DNA of 12,399 nt, taken from NCBI GenBank assembly GCA_964465145.1, contig CAYXJR010000109.1:1-12399 (forward strand), read 5' to 3'. Shown here piece after piece: positions 5,921 to 12,399 of this stretch. This DNA is from JAUVKA01 sp964465145 (GTDB lineage: Bacteria > Bacteroidota > Bacteroidia > Bacteroidales > UBA12481). The notes under the pieces were generated by a model that was not told the DNA's origin, ran no database searches, and saw only the letters and a program-made list of their open reading frames with translations. A program made the translations under genes and the position numbers. How positions within the stretch are numbered: the stretch's first letter is position 1; every line of letters begins with the position of its first letter.

Positions 5921-8179
5921 TTAATCCCCTGTTTCTATTTCGTTCAATGCCCATTCAGCCGCTCTCTGCAGAATTCCCTTCTGGTAATGATCTTCGAGAT
6001 TCCTTGGAGATTTGATCTGTGCTGCCTTCTCAAGAAAAGGAGTTGAGGTGTGATCCCCGCATTTTCCTACTGCGACAAGAGCTGCCGCCTGTGCTCTATA
6101 GCTGTCGTCTTTTTCAAACCGCTCTTCGAGGTAAGGAACCAAAGAACTTTCTCTTAGATTACCAAGTCCCCAAAGTGCTGCAGCCCTCACTTTTGAATTC
6201 TCATCTTCAGCCTTCATTTTGAAAAAATTAATAAGTTCATCACTTAAAAAACCTCCGGGTTGAAAAGATTCATTAAGTCTTGTCCAGGGAATATTGCCCC
6301 TGTCGAGATCCATTTGAGTTATGCCGCGGTTACCTCCAAGGACGTAAACAATATCTCTTCTGACTGCCCAGAAGGGATCCTCCATTGCCCGCTCAATAAG
6401 CGCTGTTTTAACGCTTGAATTATCACTAAACCGACTGAGTTGGGAAGCGGCCCACATTCTGCCTATCACGTTATCGTGGTTCAGCTGGAAGAGAAGTTCA
6501 TCAACACTTTTTTCAAATTTCCATTCTTTTAAGAGATGATCGCCTTCGTCGAAACGAACCATAAGTGGTTTTTGGGAGCAATCAAATTCGAATATTTCCT
6601 CTTTTTTCTCAATCCATACCTTTTCTGACCTCTTCCCATCTGGAGTGACTATACCCAGCACCAAAGGAGACTTAAAAATGGGAATACCTTTTGTTGTATC
6701 CTGTATCTGGATAATTTTCCATCGCAATTTTTTTGTTTTTTCCTCCCATGTATAACTGACATCAAAAACCGGGTGACCCGGACTTAAGAACCACTGATCA
6801 AAAAACCATTCAAGATTTTGTCCGGTTGCTTCCTTGATAGCTGTAATAAAATCGTAAGTATCTACTGTCTGGTATGCATGTTTATGCAGAAAGTAGGAAA
6901 GGGTCTTGTGGAAAGGTGTCTCTCCCAGGATCCATCTCATCAGGTGCACAATCACTGCCCCTTTCTGATATGTATGCCTGTCAAAATTCTGGCCGGAACT
7001 CTCCCATCTGTTAAACACGATGGGGCGCATATAACGTGTATGGGCTTCGTACAGGTATCTGTTCTTTTTTCCTAATACATCAATAGCAGCAGCATCCTCA
7101 CCTTCATCATAAAGTGCCCACATAACTTCAGAATATGTGCCAAAGCTTTCACTGATCCAGGTATGGCCCCAGTATCTGGGAGTAACGAAATCCCCCCACC
7201 ACTGATGGGCGAGCTCATGACATATAAGCCAGCCATGACTGGAAAAATCCTGCTCTGCTCTTTCATTATGAATTGTCGTCTGGCCAAGTAGTGTTGCTGA
7301 TGTACACTCGCCGCCCCCGCCTCCTGGTTTCATAATCTGATCGTATTTTGCCCAGGGATAATCATAGCCGTATTCTCTGCTAAAAAATTCAACCATTTCA
7401 GGGGTCCTGTGCAAAGATCGCATGGCATTCTCCACGTCTTGTTTCCATACCCAATAATTTATGGGAAGCGATCCTAGAGCATCTTTCAGTACGACAAATG
7501 GTCCCGCAGCCATCATGACCATAAAAGTGTAATTGGGCTGATCCTGAGACCAGTGATAGGTTTTTGTCTTGCTCTTATTATTTTCAATAACGCTGATCAG
7601 CCTCCCGTTTGAAACTGCTTTATATTCATAGGGAACGGTCACAATAATCTCATGAGTCACCTTGTCATTCGGATGATCATAACATGGAAACCAGAAGCGA
7701 GCTGAACCTGATATTATCAAATTGGGATTATCCGGAGTCTCATCAATAAACCTGATGCCCCGTGAGCTGTTCTCTGTCTCTCCTGAATTTACTGAATGAT
7801 AAAATATGGTGAATGTTAAGGTGTCATCATATTTATATACCTGTGTGAAGTGGATGATGAGTTTATCCTCAGTCTGCTGGAATTCCAGTGATTGTGAATC
7901 TTCATTCTTCACAGAGCTTACTTTATAGCCACCCGCATCCAGAGTGCATGTTTGGAAATTGTCACTGAATGGTTTCAGGGTAACTGTGTTCTCTCCCCTG
8001 AAGGCTTTTGCGGTTTCATCAAGTAGGAGTTTGATCCGGTAGTGGATGGCATCGTATTCTCTACCTGGCTCCTCCTGTAGTGGCCTGCTGTAAACATCGA
8101 TTTTTTGAGAAAAACTGAATTGAAATGAAGTAAATAGTAGTATTACTGATAAAAAGATAGAAATTGATAGCTTCATCAT
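5921..8179 (-). CDS. Secreted M1-family aminopeptidase with HEAT-repeat tail
   Basis: A zinc aminopeptidase of 752 residues with a signal peptide (1-24, ending FSFS). Residues 40-240 are the M1 N-terminal beta domain. The catalytic domain has the zinc site HELAH (321-325) with the third ligand Glu344 (ISESFG, spacing H-E-x-x-H-x18-E) and a likely catalytic Tyr404 (HTYQKG). The usual exopeptidase motif GxMEN is replaced by GGGEC (288-292): the glutamate is kept but Met and Asn are changed. Residues 570-745 are alpha-helical repeats of HEAT type (MWAASQLSRF, AVRRDIVYVLGG, VRAAALWGLGNL, RAQAAALVAVGKC). Two adjacent ATGs are possible starts. A good Shine-Dalgarno AAAAGGAG lies 6 bases before the first, rare in this window and probably raising expression. 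It follows the M24 peptidase by 60 nt, so the two are likely co-transcribed. It probably acts in the periplasm on imported peptides. Confidence 0.93.
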   Translation of the reverse strand: MMKLSISIFLSVILLFTSFQFSFSQKIDVYSRPLQEEPGREYDAIHYRIKLLLDETAKAFRGENTVTLKPFSDNFQTCTLDAGGYKVSSVKNEDSQSLEFQQTEDKLIIHFTQVYKYDDTLTFTIFYHSVNSGETENSSRGIRFIDETPDNPNLIISGSARFWFPCYDHPNDKVTHEIIVTVPYEYKAVSNGRLISVIENNKSKTKTYHWSQDQPNYTFMVMMAAGPFVVLKDALGSLPINYWVWKQDVENAMRSLHRTPEMVEFFSREYGYDYPWAKYDQIMKPGGGGGECTSATLLGQTTIHNERAEQDFSSHGWLICHELAHQWWGDFVTPRYWGHTWISESFGTYSEVMWALYDEGEDAAAIDVLGKKNRYLYEAHTRYMRPIVFNRWESSGQNFDRHTYQKGAVIVHLMRWILGETPFHKTLSYFLHKHAYQTVDTYDFITAIKEATGQNLEWFFDQWFLSPGHPVFDVSYTWEEKTKKLRWKIIQIQDTTKGIPIFKSPLVLGIVTPDGKRSEKVWIEKKEEIFEFDCSQKPLMVRFDEGDHLLKEWKFEKSVDELLFQLNHDNVIGRMWAASQLSRFSDNSSVKTALIERAMEDPFWAVRRDIVYVLGGNRGITQMDLDRGNIPWTRLNESFQPGGFLSDELINFFKMKAEDENSKVRAAALWGLGNLRESSLVPYLEERFEKDDSYRAQAAALVAVGKCGDHTSTPFLEKAAQIKSPRNLEDHYQKGILQRAAEWALNEIETGD

Positions 8180-8185
8180 TTGGTT

Positions 8186-8193
8186 CTCCTTTT
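8186..8193 (-). promoter_or_regulatory. Strong Shine-Dalgarno of the M1 gene
   Basis: AAAAGGAG on the minus strand ends 6 bases before the ATG at 8179. It is the only clear consensus ribosome binding site among the hydrolase genes here, and it supports the ATG-ATG start. Confidence 0.7.
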
Positions 8194-8239
8194 ATTAATA
8201 TTATAAACAGGTCAATTTATTACCTTCTTAATTTATGGC

Positions 8240-9613
8240 TTATTTTATTAAATAAAAATCAGTTTGGTGTCCATCGATATAATTGCACCCATCTTTTGTA
8301 AAGGCAGCAGTTTCTTCAAATCTAATTCTTATTTCCTGGTTGTCCCATTCAGGAATATTCGTTGTGTTGCTGAGTTCTATTGCATAGCAAGTATTTAAAT
8401 AGAGAGGATAATCCCAACGCAAAACATTACGCTCGTCCTGCCTTTCAGGAGATACGGCATTTATTGTCGTTCCTGCTCCATGTCCGTGAATACCTACAGG
8501 ATGACTGTAAATTGAAGGTCTTAGTCCTTCTGCCTCTGCCTTACTCATTGCTGTATTCGCAATTTCTTTTCCTGTTCTACCCTCCTTAAACTCACTCATC
8601 AGGATATTTGCTACTCTATTTGCCCTGTTCAAAGCTTCCTTCAAACCCTGTGGTGCATCGTCCTCACCAATATTGCATACATAAGCATGCCATTGCATAT
8701 CCGTACATAGTCCGAGGTACTCTATCCCCATATCACAGTGAAGAAGATCACCCCTCCTGATAACATTTTTGTTATCATCATATTTGGCTGCTTCCTCATT
8801 TGACCTGATAATAGATAGCGATGGGTGAAACCAGGTATCCAAACCAAGGTCAGTAATCCTTTGCCTCGTCCACCAGATAACTTCATCGACTGTAGTAATG
8901 CCAGGTGTGATAACCTTATTGGAGTAAAATTCAGCAATAATCCCATGGGCAACACCACAAATGTACTTATAAACACTTATCTCCTGTGGGCTTCTGGTTT
9001 CCATCCATCTGACACATAGATCCCCCGCTGAAACAAGCCTGGAAGAATATTCTGCCCCAAGGGCTTTTTCCAGATCGTCTCTAAGGCTTGCCGTTAATCC
9101 ATCCCCGTAGCCCCATCTTCTGGATACATTAATCCCGATCTTTGCAGGATCGCATTTTTTGATGGCATCAGCCAGGGACTCAAATTGTGTTTTTTCACGA
9201 GTTGCCCATGTTCTTTTATACCCTGCACTTACAAGGCGGCCACCAGGGGCGCATGAAAATCTTTCAACTCCCCTGTCTTCCCCCAGATCATGAAAAAAGA
9301 GCGCCACACAACCAGGGGAAGCCATCATTGGCTCAGGAACGAGAGTAAAAAAGACAGGATCTTCAACCCATTCACGGTTAATTATCAACCACATATCTAC
9401 GCCCTGTTCTCTCATCAAGTCAGGCAACATGTTTTCCAACCTCCATTCCAGCCATTCATTCATCACCCGGGCTCTATCCTTTTCAGGTAATATGTTCCAT
9501 TCGTCGTTAACTGCCTGGATCCCATAATCCTGAGAGTATGACAGGCTGGTTAGGATAAATAATAAAATCCATAAAATTCCCTTTAAACCTCTAAAATGAT
9601 TTGAATAATACAT
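8240..9613 (-). CDS. Secreted M24-family Xaa-Pro-type peptidase
   Basis: A pita-bread-fold dimetal peptidase, probably cutting N-terminal residues before proline or related peptides. The frame opens at a GTG at 9670, but I choose the ATG at 9613. It begins a proper signal peptide (YYSNHFRGLKG, then a hydrophobic stretch, ending SLSYSQ) and gives 457 residues. In that numbering, about 50-215 form the creatinase-like N-terminal domain. The M24 domain follows with ligands Asp294 and Asp305 (LHCDMG, CTDMQW), the His cluster 371-378 (HPVGIHGHG), Glu413 (AIELSN) and Glu433 or Glu434 (RFEETAAF). The full ligand set suggests activity. It is the first gene of the peptidase block (M24, M1, M28), consistent with joint use in peptide catabolism. 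Secretion is notable because many M24 enzymes are cytosolic. Confidence 0.9.
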   Translation of the reverse strand: MYYSNHFRGLKGILWILLFILTSLSYSQDYGIQAVNDEWNILPEKDRARVMNEWLEWRLENMLPDLMREQGVDMWLIINREWVEDPVFFTLVPEPMMASPGCVALFFHDLGEDRGVERFSCAPGGRLVSAGYKRTWATREKTQFESLADAIKKCDPAKIGINVSRRWGYGDGLTASLRDDLEKALGAEYSSRLVSAGDLCVRWMETRSPQEISVYKYICGVAHGIIAEFYSNKVITPGITTVDEVIWWTRQRITDLGLDTWFHPSLSIIRSNEEAAKYDDNKNVIRRGDLLHCDMGIEYLGLCTDMQWHAYVCNIGEDDAPQGLKEALNRANRVANILMSEFKEGRTGKEIANTAMSKAEAEGLRPSIYSHPVGIHGHGAGTTINAVSPERQDERNVLRWDYPLYLNTCYAIELSNTTNIPEWDNQEIRIRFEETAAFTKDGCNYIDGHQTDFYLIK

Positions 9614-9767
9614 GTTTTCGCTATTTTCAATTAACAAACAATTCATTACAATCCACATTTCAGGAAACACCCTGTTTAGGCCTCATACAGCAATCTTAAA
9701 TATTAAAATAACCACTTACAGTAATATTTCAAATTGCTTAAAAGGCTGAATATAGTGAATTTAAAAT

Positions 9768-9775
9768 CAAATTTA
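9768..9775 (-). promoter_or_regulatory. Possible Bacteroidota -7 box for the peptidase block
   Basis: TAAATTTG on the minus strand matches the Bacteroidota -7 consensus TAnnTTTG. It would start a transcript about 150 nt before the M24 ATG at 9613. No good -33 TTTG is found at the right distance, so support is weak. Confidence 0.25.
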
Positions 9776-9943
9776 TTTAACTTAATCATTATATAAGACG
9801 CTATTATGTGTTTATATTTAAAAGTTACCTGATATATTGTTTTACGCTTATATAAGTACTGGTTCCTTTCCCCTTTAGATTCGCTATGTTATCTCAGAGG
9901 ACAGATATTAAGAAGAGGCCGTTATATAATTGAATTTCATTAA

Positions 9944-9986
9944 TGCATATTAACTGCATATTGTAACCAACTGCTTAAGTTACAAT
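9944..9986. repeat. Direct repeats plus 8-bp dyad next to the IS
   Basis: TGCATATT occurs at 9944-9951 and 9955-9962, 11 bases (one helical turn) apart. It is followed by the perfect dyad ATTGTAAC (9960-9967) and GTTACAAT (9979-9986) with an 11-nt loop. This compact array ends 16 bases before the IS inverted repeat and resembles a regulator site. Confidence 0.4.
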
Positions 9987-10002
9987 TTATAAAGTTTATC
10001 AG

Positions 10003-10018
10003 TGTTGTCCGGTAAAAC
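10003..10018 (+). repeat. IS left inverted repeat
   Basis: TGTTGTCCGGTAAAAC, the exact reverse complement of 11392-11407. It marks the left border of the element. Confidence 0.9.
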
Positions 10019-10028
10019 AATTTAAAAT

Positions 10029-10053
10029 GGGGTAGCCCCTAGGAGCTAACCCC
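10029..10053 (+). promoter_or_regulatory. Hairpin between the IS end and the transposase start
   Basis: GGGGTAGC (10029-10036) pairs with GCTAACCCC (10045-10053), leaving one bulged A and an 8-nt loop, which itself contains CCTAGG. It lies about 40 bases before the transposase ATG. In IS10/IS4-like elements such stems block transcripts or translation arriving from outside the element. That role is inferred here. Confidence 0.5.
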
Positions 10054-10094
10054 AAGTATGGTTAATTTTACAGTGCTAACTAAAAAAATTGACC

Positions 10095-11219
10095 ATGCCT
10101 AAAAGTACAAATTTCACCGGACAGCCGATCTTTAGACAGCTATTAAAGTTTATGAACCGCTCTACAATCAATAGTATATCTGCAAAACATGATGCTGACC
10201 GGTATGTCAAGAAGCTTACCACCTATAAGCATCTGGTGATTATGCTATATGCTGTACTCGAGGGCTGCAGCTCTCTGCGTGAGGTGATTGTAGGGCTTTT
10301 GGCTGATGCCAACAAGCTTGGCCATCTGGGATTGGACTATATGCCAAAGAGGAGCACCTACAGCGACGCCAACAAACGTCGGCCCAGTAAGGTGTTTGGC
10401 GATATCTATATGGACCTTTATCGAAAACATGCTTCACTTTTATCGGACAGCCGCCTGAACGATGAGCAAACCAGGCGACTTTATATCATGGATTCCACAA
10501 CGATAACCTTGTTTAAAGAGATCCTCAAAGGCGCGGGAAGAAAGCCCCTGGAGGGCAAAAAGAAAGGAGGCATTAAAGCTCATACACTTATAAACTCCAG
10601 TGAGAATGTCCCGTGTTTAATTCGCTATAGTGCTGCAGCCCGCCATGATAGCCAGTTTTTAAAAGAAATCAGATTGCCTAAGGGGTCCATCATTACCTTT
10701 GACAAAGCCTATGTTGAATACAGTCAGTACGAGAGGTTCACTAAAACCGGTATTTTCTATGTGACCAGGCTAAAGACTAATGCTAAATTCAAATTGACTG
10801 ACTGGTATGGCATTCATAGAGATGAAAAGGGCATTATCCTTGAAGATGCCGACATTGAGTTCAAGTATAAAGACAAAGAAGGTATTGAACGGATTCATAA
10901 ATCTCGCAGAATAATTTATCAAGATCCATATTCAGACCGTCTGTTTGAGTTTGTCACCAACAACTTTGATCTGGATGCCAGTAGCATTGCTCAAATTTAC
11001 CAGAAACGCTGGCAGATCGAGACCTTGTTTAAACAATTGAAGCAGAACTTTCCACTCAAGTATTTCCTTGGAGACAATGTCAATGCCATAGAAATCCAGA
11101 TCTGGGCTGCCATGCTGGCCAACCTACTGATAAGCTTGGTCAAGAGTAAGATCAGCAGAAAATGGGCATTTTCAAACATGGTTTCGGTAAATCCGTCAGC
11201 AATTAATGAACTATATTAA
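10095..11219 (+). CDS. IS4-family DDE transposase, frameshifted near the C-terminus
   Basis: This gene catalyses cut-and-paste movement of its element. ATG at 10095 gives 374 residues; a TTG two codons earlier is a less likely start. An N-terminal DUF4372-like DNA-binding region (about 2-75: FRQLLKFMNRS, then LVIMLYAVLEGCSSLREV) precedes the RNase H-like DDE_Tnp_1 domain. Catalytic residues are visible: Asp133 (YIMDSTT), Asp203 (ITFDKAYVEY) and Glu309 within the Y-(2)-R-(3)-E-(6)-K signature YQKRWQIETLFKQLK. After residue 365 (SNMVSV) the frame changes: the ending NPSAINELY is not family-like, whereas the next frame gives the expected tail to 11331. An extra A at 11189-11191 explains it. All DDE residues precede the shift, so partial activity cannot be excluded. 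Confidence 0.93.
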   Translation: MPKSTNFTGQPIFRQLLKFMNRSTINSISAKHDADRYVKKLTTYKHLVIMLYAVLEGCSSLREVIVGLLADANKLGHLGLDYMPKRSTYSDANKRRPSKVFGDIYMDLYRKHASLLSDSRLNDEQTRRLYIMDSTTITLFKEILKGAGRKPLEGKKKGGIKAHTLINSSENVPCLIRYSAAARHDSQFLKEIRLPKGSIITFDKAYVEYSQYERFTKTGIFYVTRLKTNAKFKLTDWYGIHRDEKGIILEDADIEFKYKDKEGIERIHKSRRIIYQDPYSDRLFEFVTNNFDLDASSIAQIYQKRWQIETLFKQLKQNFPLKYFLGDNVNAIEIQIWAAMLANLLISLVKSKISRKWAFSNMVSVNPSAINELY

Positions 11220-11331
11220 TATATATCGCTTCCTTGAAGACCCCGAAGGAGCCTGGATTGCAGTAAATAATAGTAATAAAATCAATTATCAGGGGACTCT
11301 TTTCCCGGAAATCAGGGGGGCTTGGTTTTGA
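11190..11331 (+). pseudogene. Out-of-frame C-terminal tail of the transposase
   Basis: From 11191 the shifted frame reads IRQQLMNYINIYRFLEDPEG, then AWIAVNNSNK, then INYQGTLFPEIRGAWF, ending in TGA at 11329-11331. This is the characteristic ending of Bacteroidota IS4-type transposases. Removing one A from the AAA at 11189-11191 joins it to the main frame and restores a 411-residue protein. Confidence 0.85.
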
Positions 11332-11391
11332 AACCACAAAATACCGGACCTGTATATCAGGCAATTAATGATAAGTTAAACGAAATATCCA

Positions 11392-11407
11392 GTTTTACCG
11401 GACAACA
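11392..11407 (-). repeat. IS right inverted repeat
   Basis: GTTTTACCGGACAACA on the plus strand, the exact inverse of 10003-10018. It lies 60 bases after the original transposase stop at 11329-11331. Confidence 0.9.
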
Positions 11408-11438
11408 ATGGTTAAAAATATTCTTCCTTTTCCAAATT

Positions 11439-11470
11439 GCTAAAAGCGCTTACATTTATTGTGTGTTAGC
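11439..11470. other. Dyad and palindrome at the 3' end of the VOC gene
   Basis: GCTAA (11439-11443) and TTAGC (11466-11470) form an inverted pair with a 22-nt loop containing the palindrome AAGCGCTT (11444-11451). It overlaps the VOC stop codon and fills most of the 58-base gap to the IS. There is no T-run after the stem on the minus strand. It may be a boundary sequence of a small accessory gene rather than a terminator. Confidence 0.25.
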
Positions 11471-11870
11471 CGCTGGCATTATTTGCTTTTTTCTCAAATT
11501 CAATCAGTTCGATAGGTGCTCCGTTATGTTCAATCATTGCAACTCGAATACCATCTGCTGGTGGATTTGGCTCTATAATAACTTTTAAATCACGATTTGC
11601 TAATTCATAGTCCAAATCTTCAACCTCAAAAGCGATATGCGGAACAGTCTGTATTAATTTATCAAACGGACTATCTGGTTCAAATCTCATCCACTCAATC
11701 CCAAAAGGACTAGTAGAAAATCCAGAAACATAAAACTTAAACTGGGGTAAATATTTTTCATCTGGCATAACCTTATCCGTTGGAATCCCTAAATGATGAT
11801 ATTTCCACCCCCAACTTTCAATGCAGTAGGGTAATTCATAGTCCTGACGGATTTGTTGAATTTCTTTCAT
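11466..11870 (-). CDS. VOC-superfamily (glyoxalase/bleomycin-resistance-like) protein
   Basis: A small cytosolic protein of 134 residues, one vicinal-oxygen-chelate unit made of two beta-alpha-beta-beta-beta modules. Members bind a metal and act as isomerases, dioxygenases or drug-binding proteins; which applies here is unknown. Likely metal ligands by family position are His25 or His26 (KYHHLGIP), His78 (PHIAFEV) and Glu121 (APIELIEF). I use the ATG at 11870, one base after the stop of the methyltransferase gene, giving a translationally coupled pair. A TTG at 11879 would overlap that gene by 3 bases. There is no signal peptide. Sampled GC is about 33-40 percent, lower than most of the window. 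The tail KKANNASG looks non-conserved. Confidence 0.8.
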   Translation of the reverse strand: MKEIQQIRQDYELPYCIESWGWKYHHLGIPTDKVMPDEKYLPQFKFYVSGFSTSPFGIEWMRFEPDSPFDKLIQTVPHIAFEVEDLDYELANRDLKVIIEPNPPADGIRVAMIEHNGAPIELIEFEKKANNASG

Positions 11871-11871
11871 A

Positions 11872-12399
11872 TTACTCAACTCGCTTACATTTTACTAAAA
11901 TAAGTTTCAATGGCGGTTCATTTTCTAAGTGCTTAATTGGTTCGTCGATTTCATTAAATTCAACTAATCCATATTCTTTGAATTCTTGCTTGACCGATTC
12001 AGAATCGTAGAAAAATACATTAAGTCCTTTCTGCATCTCATATCTATCTTTACTTAAGAATCTGCCATTACCAAACATGCTTGCTTTTTTTGATGCAATC
12101 GTGAATATCATATATCCGCTGGGCATCAACTGATTATAGCAATTTTGTATGAATTTTTTTCTCTCGTGTTTGTTTAATAAATGAATCAGGGCATAACAAA
12201 ATATTCCATCATATTTCTTGTTGTCAAAAGGCATATCTGTTACAGAACCATGATAAATATTTAAATCAAGTCCATTTTCTGACTTTGCAAGTTCAATAGC
12301 AATTTTTGATATTTCAATGCCTTCAACCTTTATCCCATTATCGTGAAAAATCTTTGCATTTCTGCCATAGCCAATACCAGGTATCAAGATGTTTTTGAT
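11872..12399 (-). CDS. Class I SAM-dependent methyltransferase, partial
   Basis: The visible part is 175 codons and the start lies beyond the window edge, since the frame is still open at 12399. It shows the class I Rossmann order: SAM-binding motif I as ILIPGIGYGRNA (residues 4-15 of the fragment), an acidic residue closing beta-2 (VEGIEIS), motif II-like SVTDMPF with Asp55, and motif III-like region YDGIFCYALIHLL, then GYMIFTI. Motif I is of the IPG type, not the common DLGCG. The C-terminal half (FYDSESVKQEFKEYGL) is typical of Methyltransf_11/25-like small-molecule enzymes. The substrate is unknown. It is coupled to the VOC gene downstream. GC is low, near 28-33 percent in sampled lines. 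Confidence 0.85.
   Translation of the reverse strand: MKNILIPGIGYGRNAKIFHDNGIKVEGIEISKIAIELAKSENGLDLNIYHGSVTDMPFDNKKYDGIFCYALIHLLNKHERKKFIQNCYNQLMPSGYMIFTIASKKASMFGNGRFLSKDRYEMQKGLNVFFYDSESVKQEFKEYGLVEFNEIDEPIKHLENEPPLKLILVKCKRVE

Larger units (their letters stand above)
9671..10002. other. AT-rich intergenic region upstream of the peptidase block
   Basis: There is no gene here. It holds a candidate minus-strand promoter (9768-9775), two copies of TTATATAAG (9789-9797, 9848-9856; the second lies within the palindrome CTTATATAAG), a pair of direct repeats and a dyad at 9944-9986, and then the left end of the insertion sequence. It separates the IS from the M24 gene and probably carries the control region of the peptidase genes. 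Confidence 0.6.
10003..11407 (+). mobile_element. IS4-family insertion sequence (DUF4372 type)
   Basis: A 1405-bp element bounded by the perfect 16-bp inverted repeat TGTTGTCCGGTAAAAC (10003-10018 and, inverted, 11392-11407). With one mismatch the match reaches 19 of 20 bases, CAG/TTGTTG... outward. It holds one transposase gene on the plus strand. Size, single-gene layout and DDE transposase fit the IS4 family. I see no target duplication: the flanks (ending TTTATCAG on the left, starting AATGGTTA on the right) do not match, which suggests loss by mutation, one-ended rearrangement or recombination between copies. The transposase is frameshifted near its end, so the copy may be inactive on its own. 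Confidence 0.92.

Noticed and set aside
5767..6015. Plus-strand open frame of 82 codons in the M28-M1 spacer
   Set aside because: It overlaps the end of the M1 gene antisense and lacks a ribosome site or a recognisable protein pattern.
7072..7287. Minus-strand 71-codon frame inside the M1 gene
   Set aside because: It is a frame shadow of the HELAH-containing catalytic domain, which is intact in the main frame.
9613..9670. GTG start at 9670 for the M24 peptidase
   Set aside because: It would put 19 extra residues before a well-formed signal peptide that starts at the ATG at 9613.
11322..11588. Plus-strand open frame of 88 codons crossing the IS right end
   Set aside because: It runs through the IS end and antisense to the VOC gene, and its sequence has no domain-like pattern.
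11466..12399. A new defence system formed by the methyltransferase and VOC protein
   Set aside because: The methyltransferase lacks DNA-methylase motifs and there is no nuclease or other defence partner in view.

Overview
The window looks like chromosomal DNA of a Bacteroidota bacterium, probably a polysaccharide- and protein-degrading member of the Bacteroidales/Marinilabiliales type. The signs are AT-rich spacers, starts with ATG-AAA-AAA, mostly no Shine-Dalgarno sequences, several secreted or lipid-anchored hydrolases in a row, and an IS4-family transposase of the DUF4372 type. This placement is an inference from gene style; there is no marker gene.

Positions 1-9670 carry six genes on the minus strand. 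In transcription order they are a secreted M24 Xaa-Pro-type peptidase (8240-9613), a secreted M1 aminopeptidase with a HEAT-repeat tail (5921-8179), a secreted M28 peptidase (4386-5744), a lipoprotein sulfatase (2609-4201), a secreted beta-propeller glycoside-hydrolase-like protein (974-2467) and a short lipoprotein (177-830). The first three form a peptide-breakdown block. The last three form a sulfated-glycan block. Only the M24-M1 spacer (60 nt) suggests a tight operon. The other spacers are 141-184 nt and hold hairpins, palindromes or repeats.

The lipoprotein at the left edge is a decayed gene. It has a TTG start, the N-terminal part of one protein type joined to the C-terminal part of a GH2-like protein, and an in-frame TAG after which the family-like sequence continues for 26 codons to a TGA at 98-96. 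Short tandem repeats flank it (1-38, period 25; 906-974, period 23, three copies), possibly relics of insertion-sequence ends.

Positions 10003-11407 are a complete-looking 1.4 kb IS4-family element on the plus strand. It has 16-bp perfect inverted repeats, a hairpin before the transposase and intact DDE residues. One extra A near 11189-11191 shifts the frame and replaces the last 46 residues of the transposase. No target-site duplication is visible.

Positions 11466-12399 hold two small minus-strand genes of lower GC: a VOC/glyoxalase-like protein preceded, with a 1-nt gap, by the end of a class I SAM methyltransferase that runs off the window. They look like an accessory pair and are functionally unrelated to the hydrolases. 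I found no CRISPR array, tRNA, rRNA, riboswitch or defence system.
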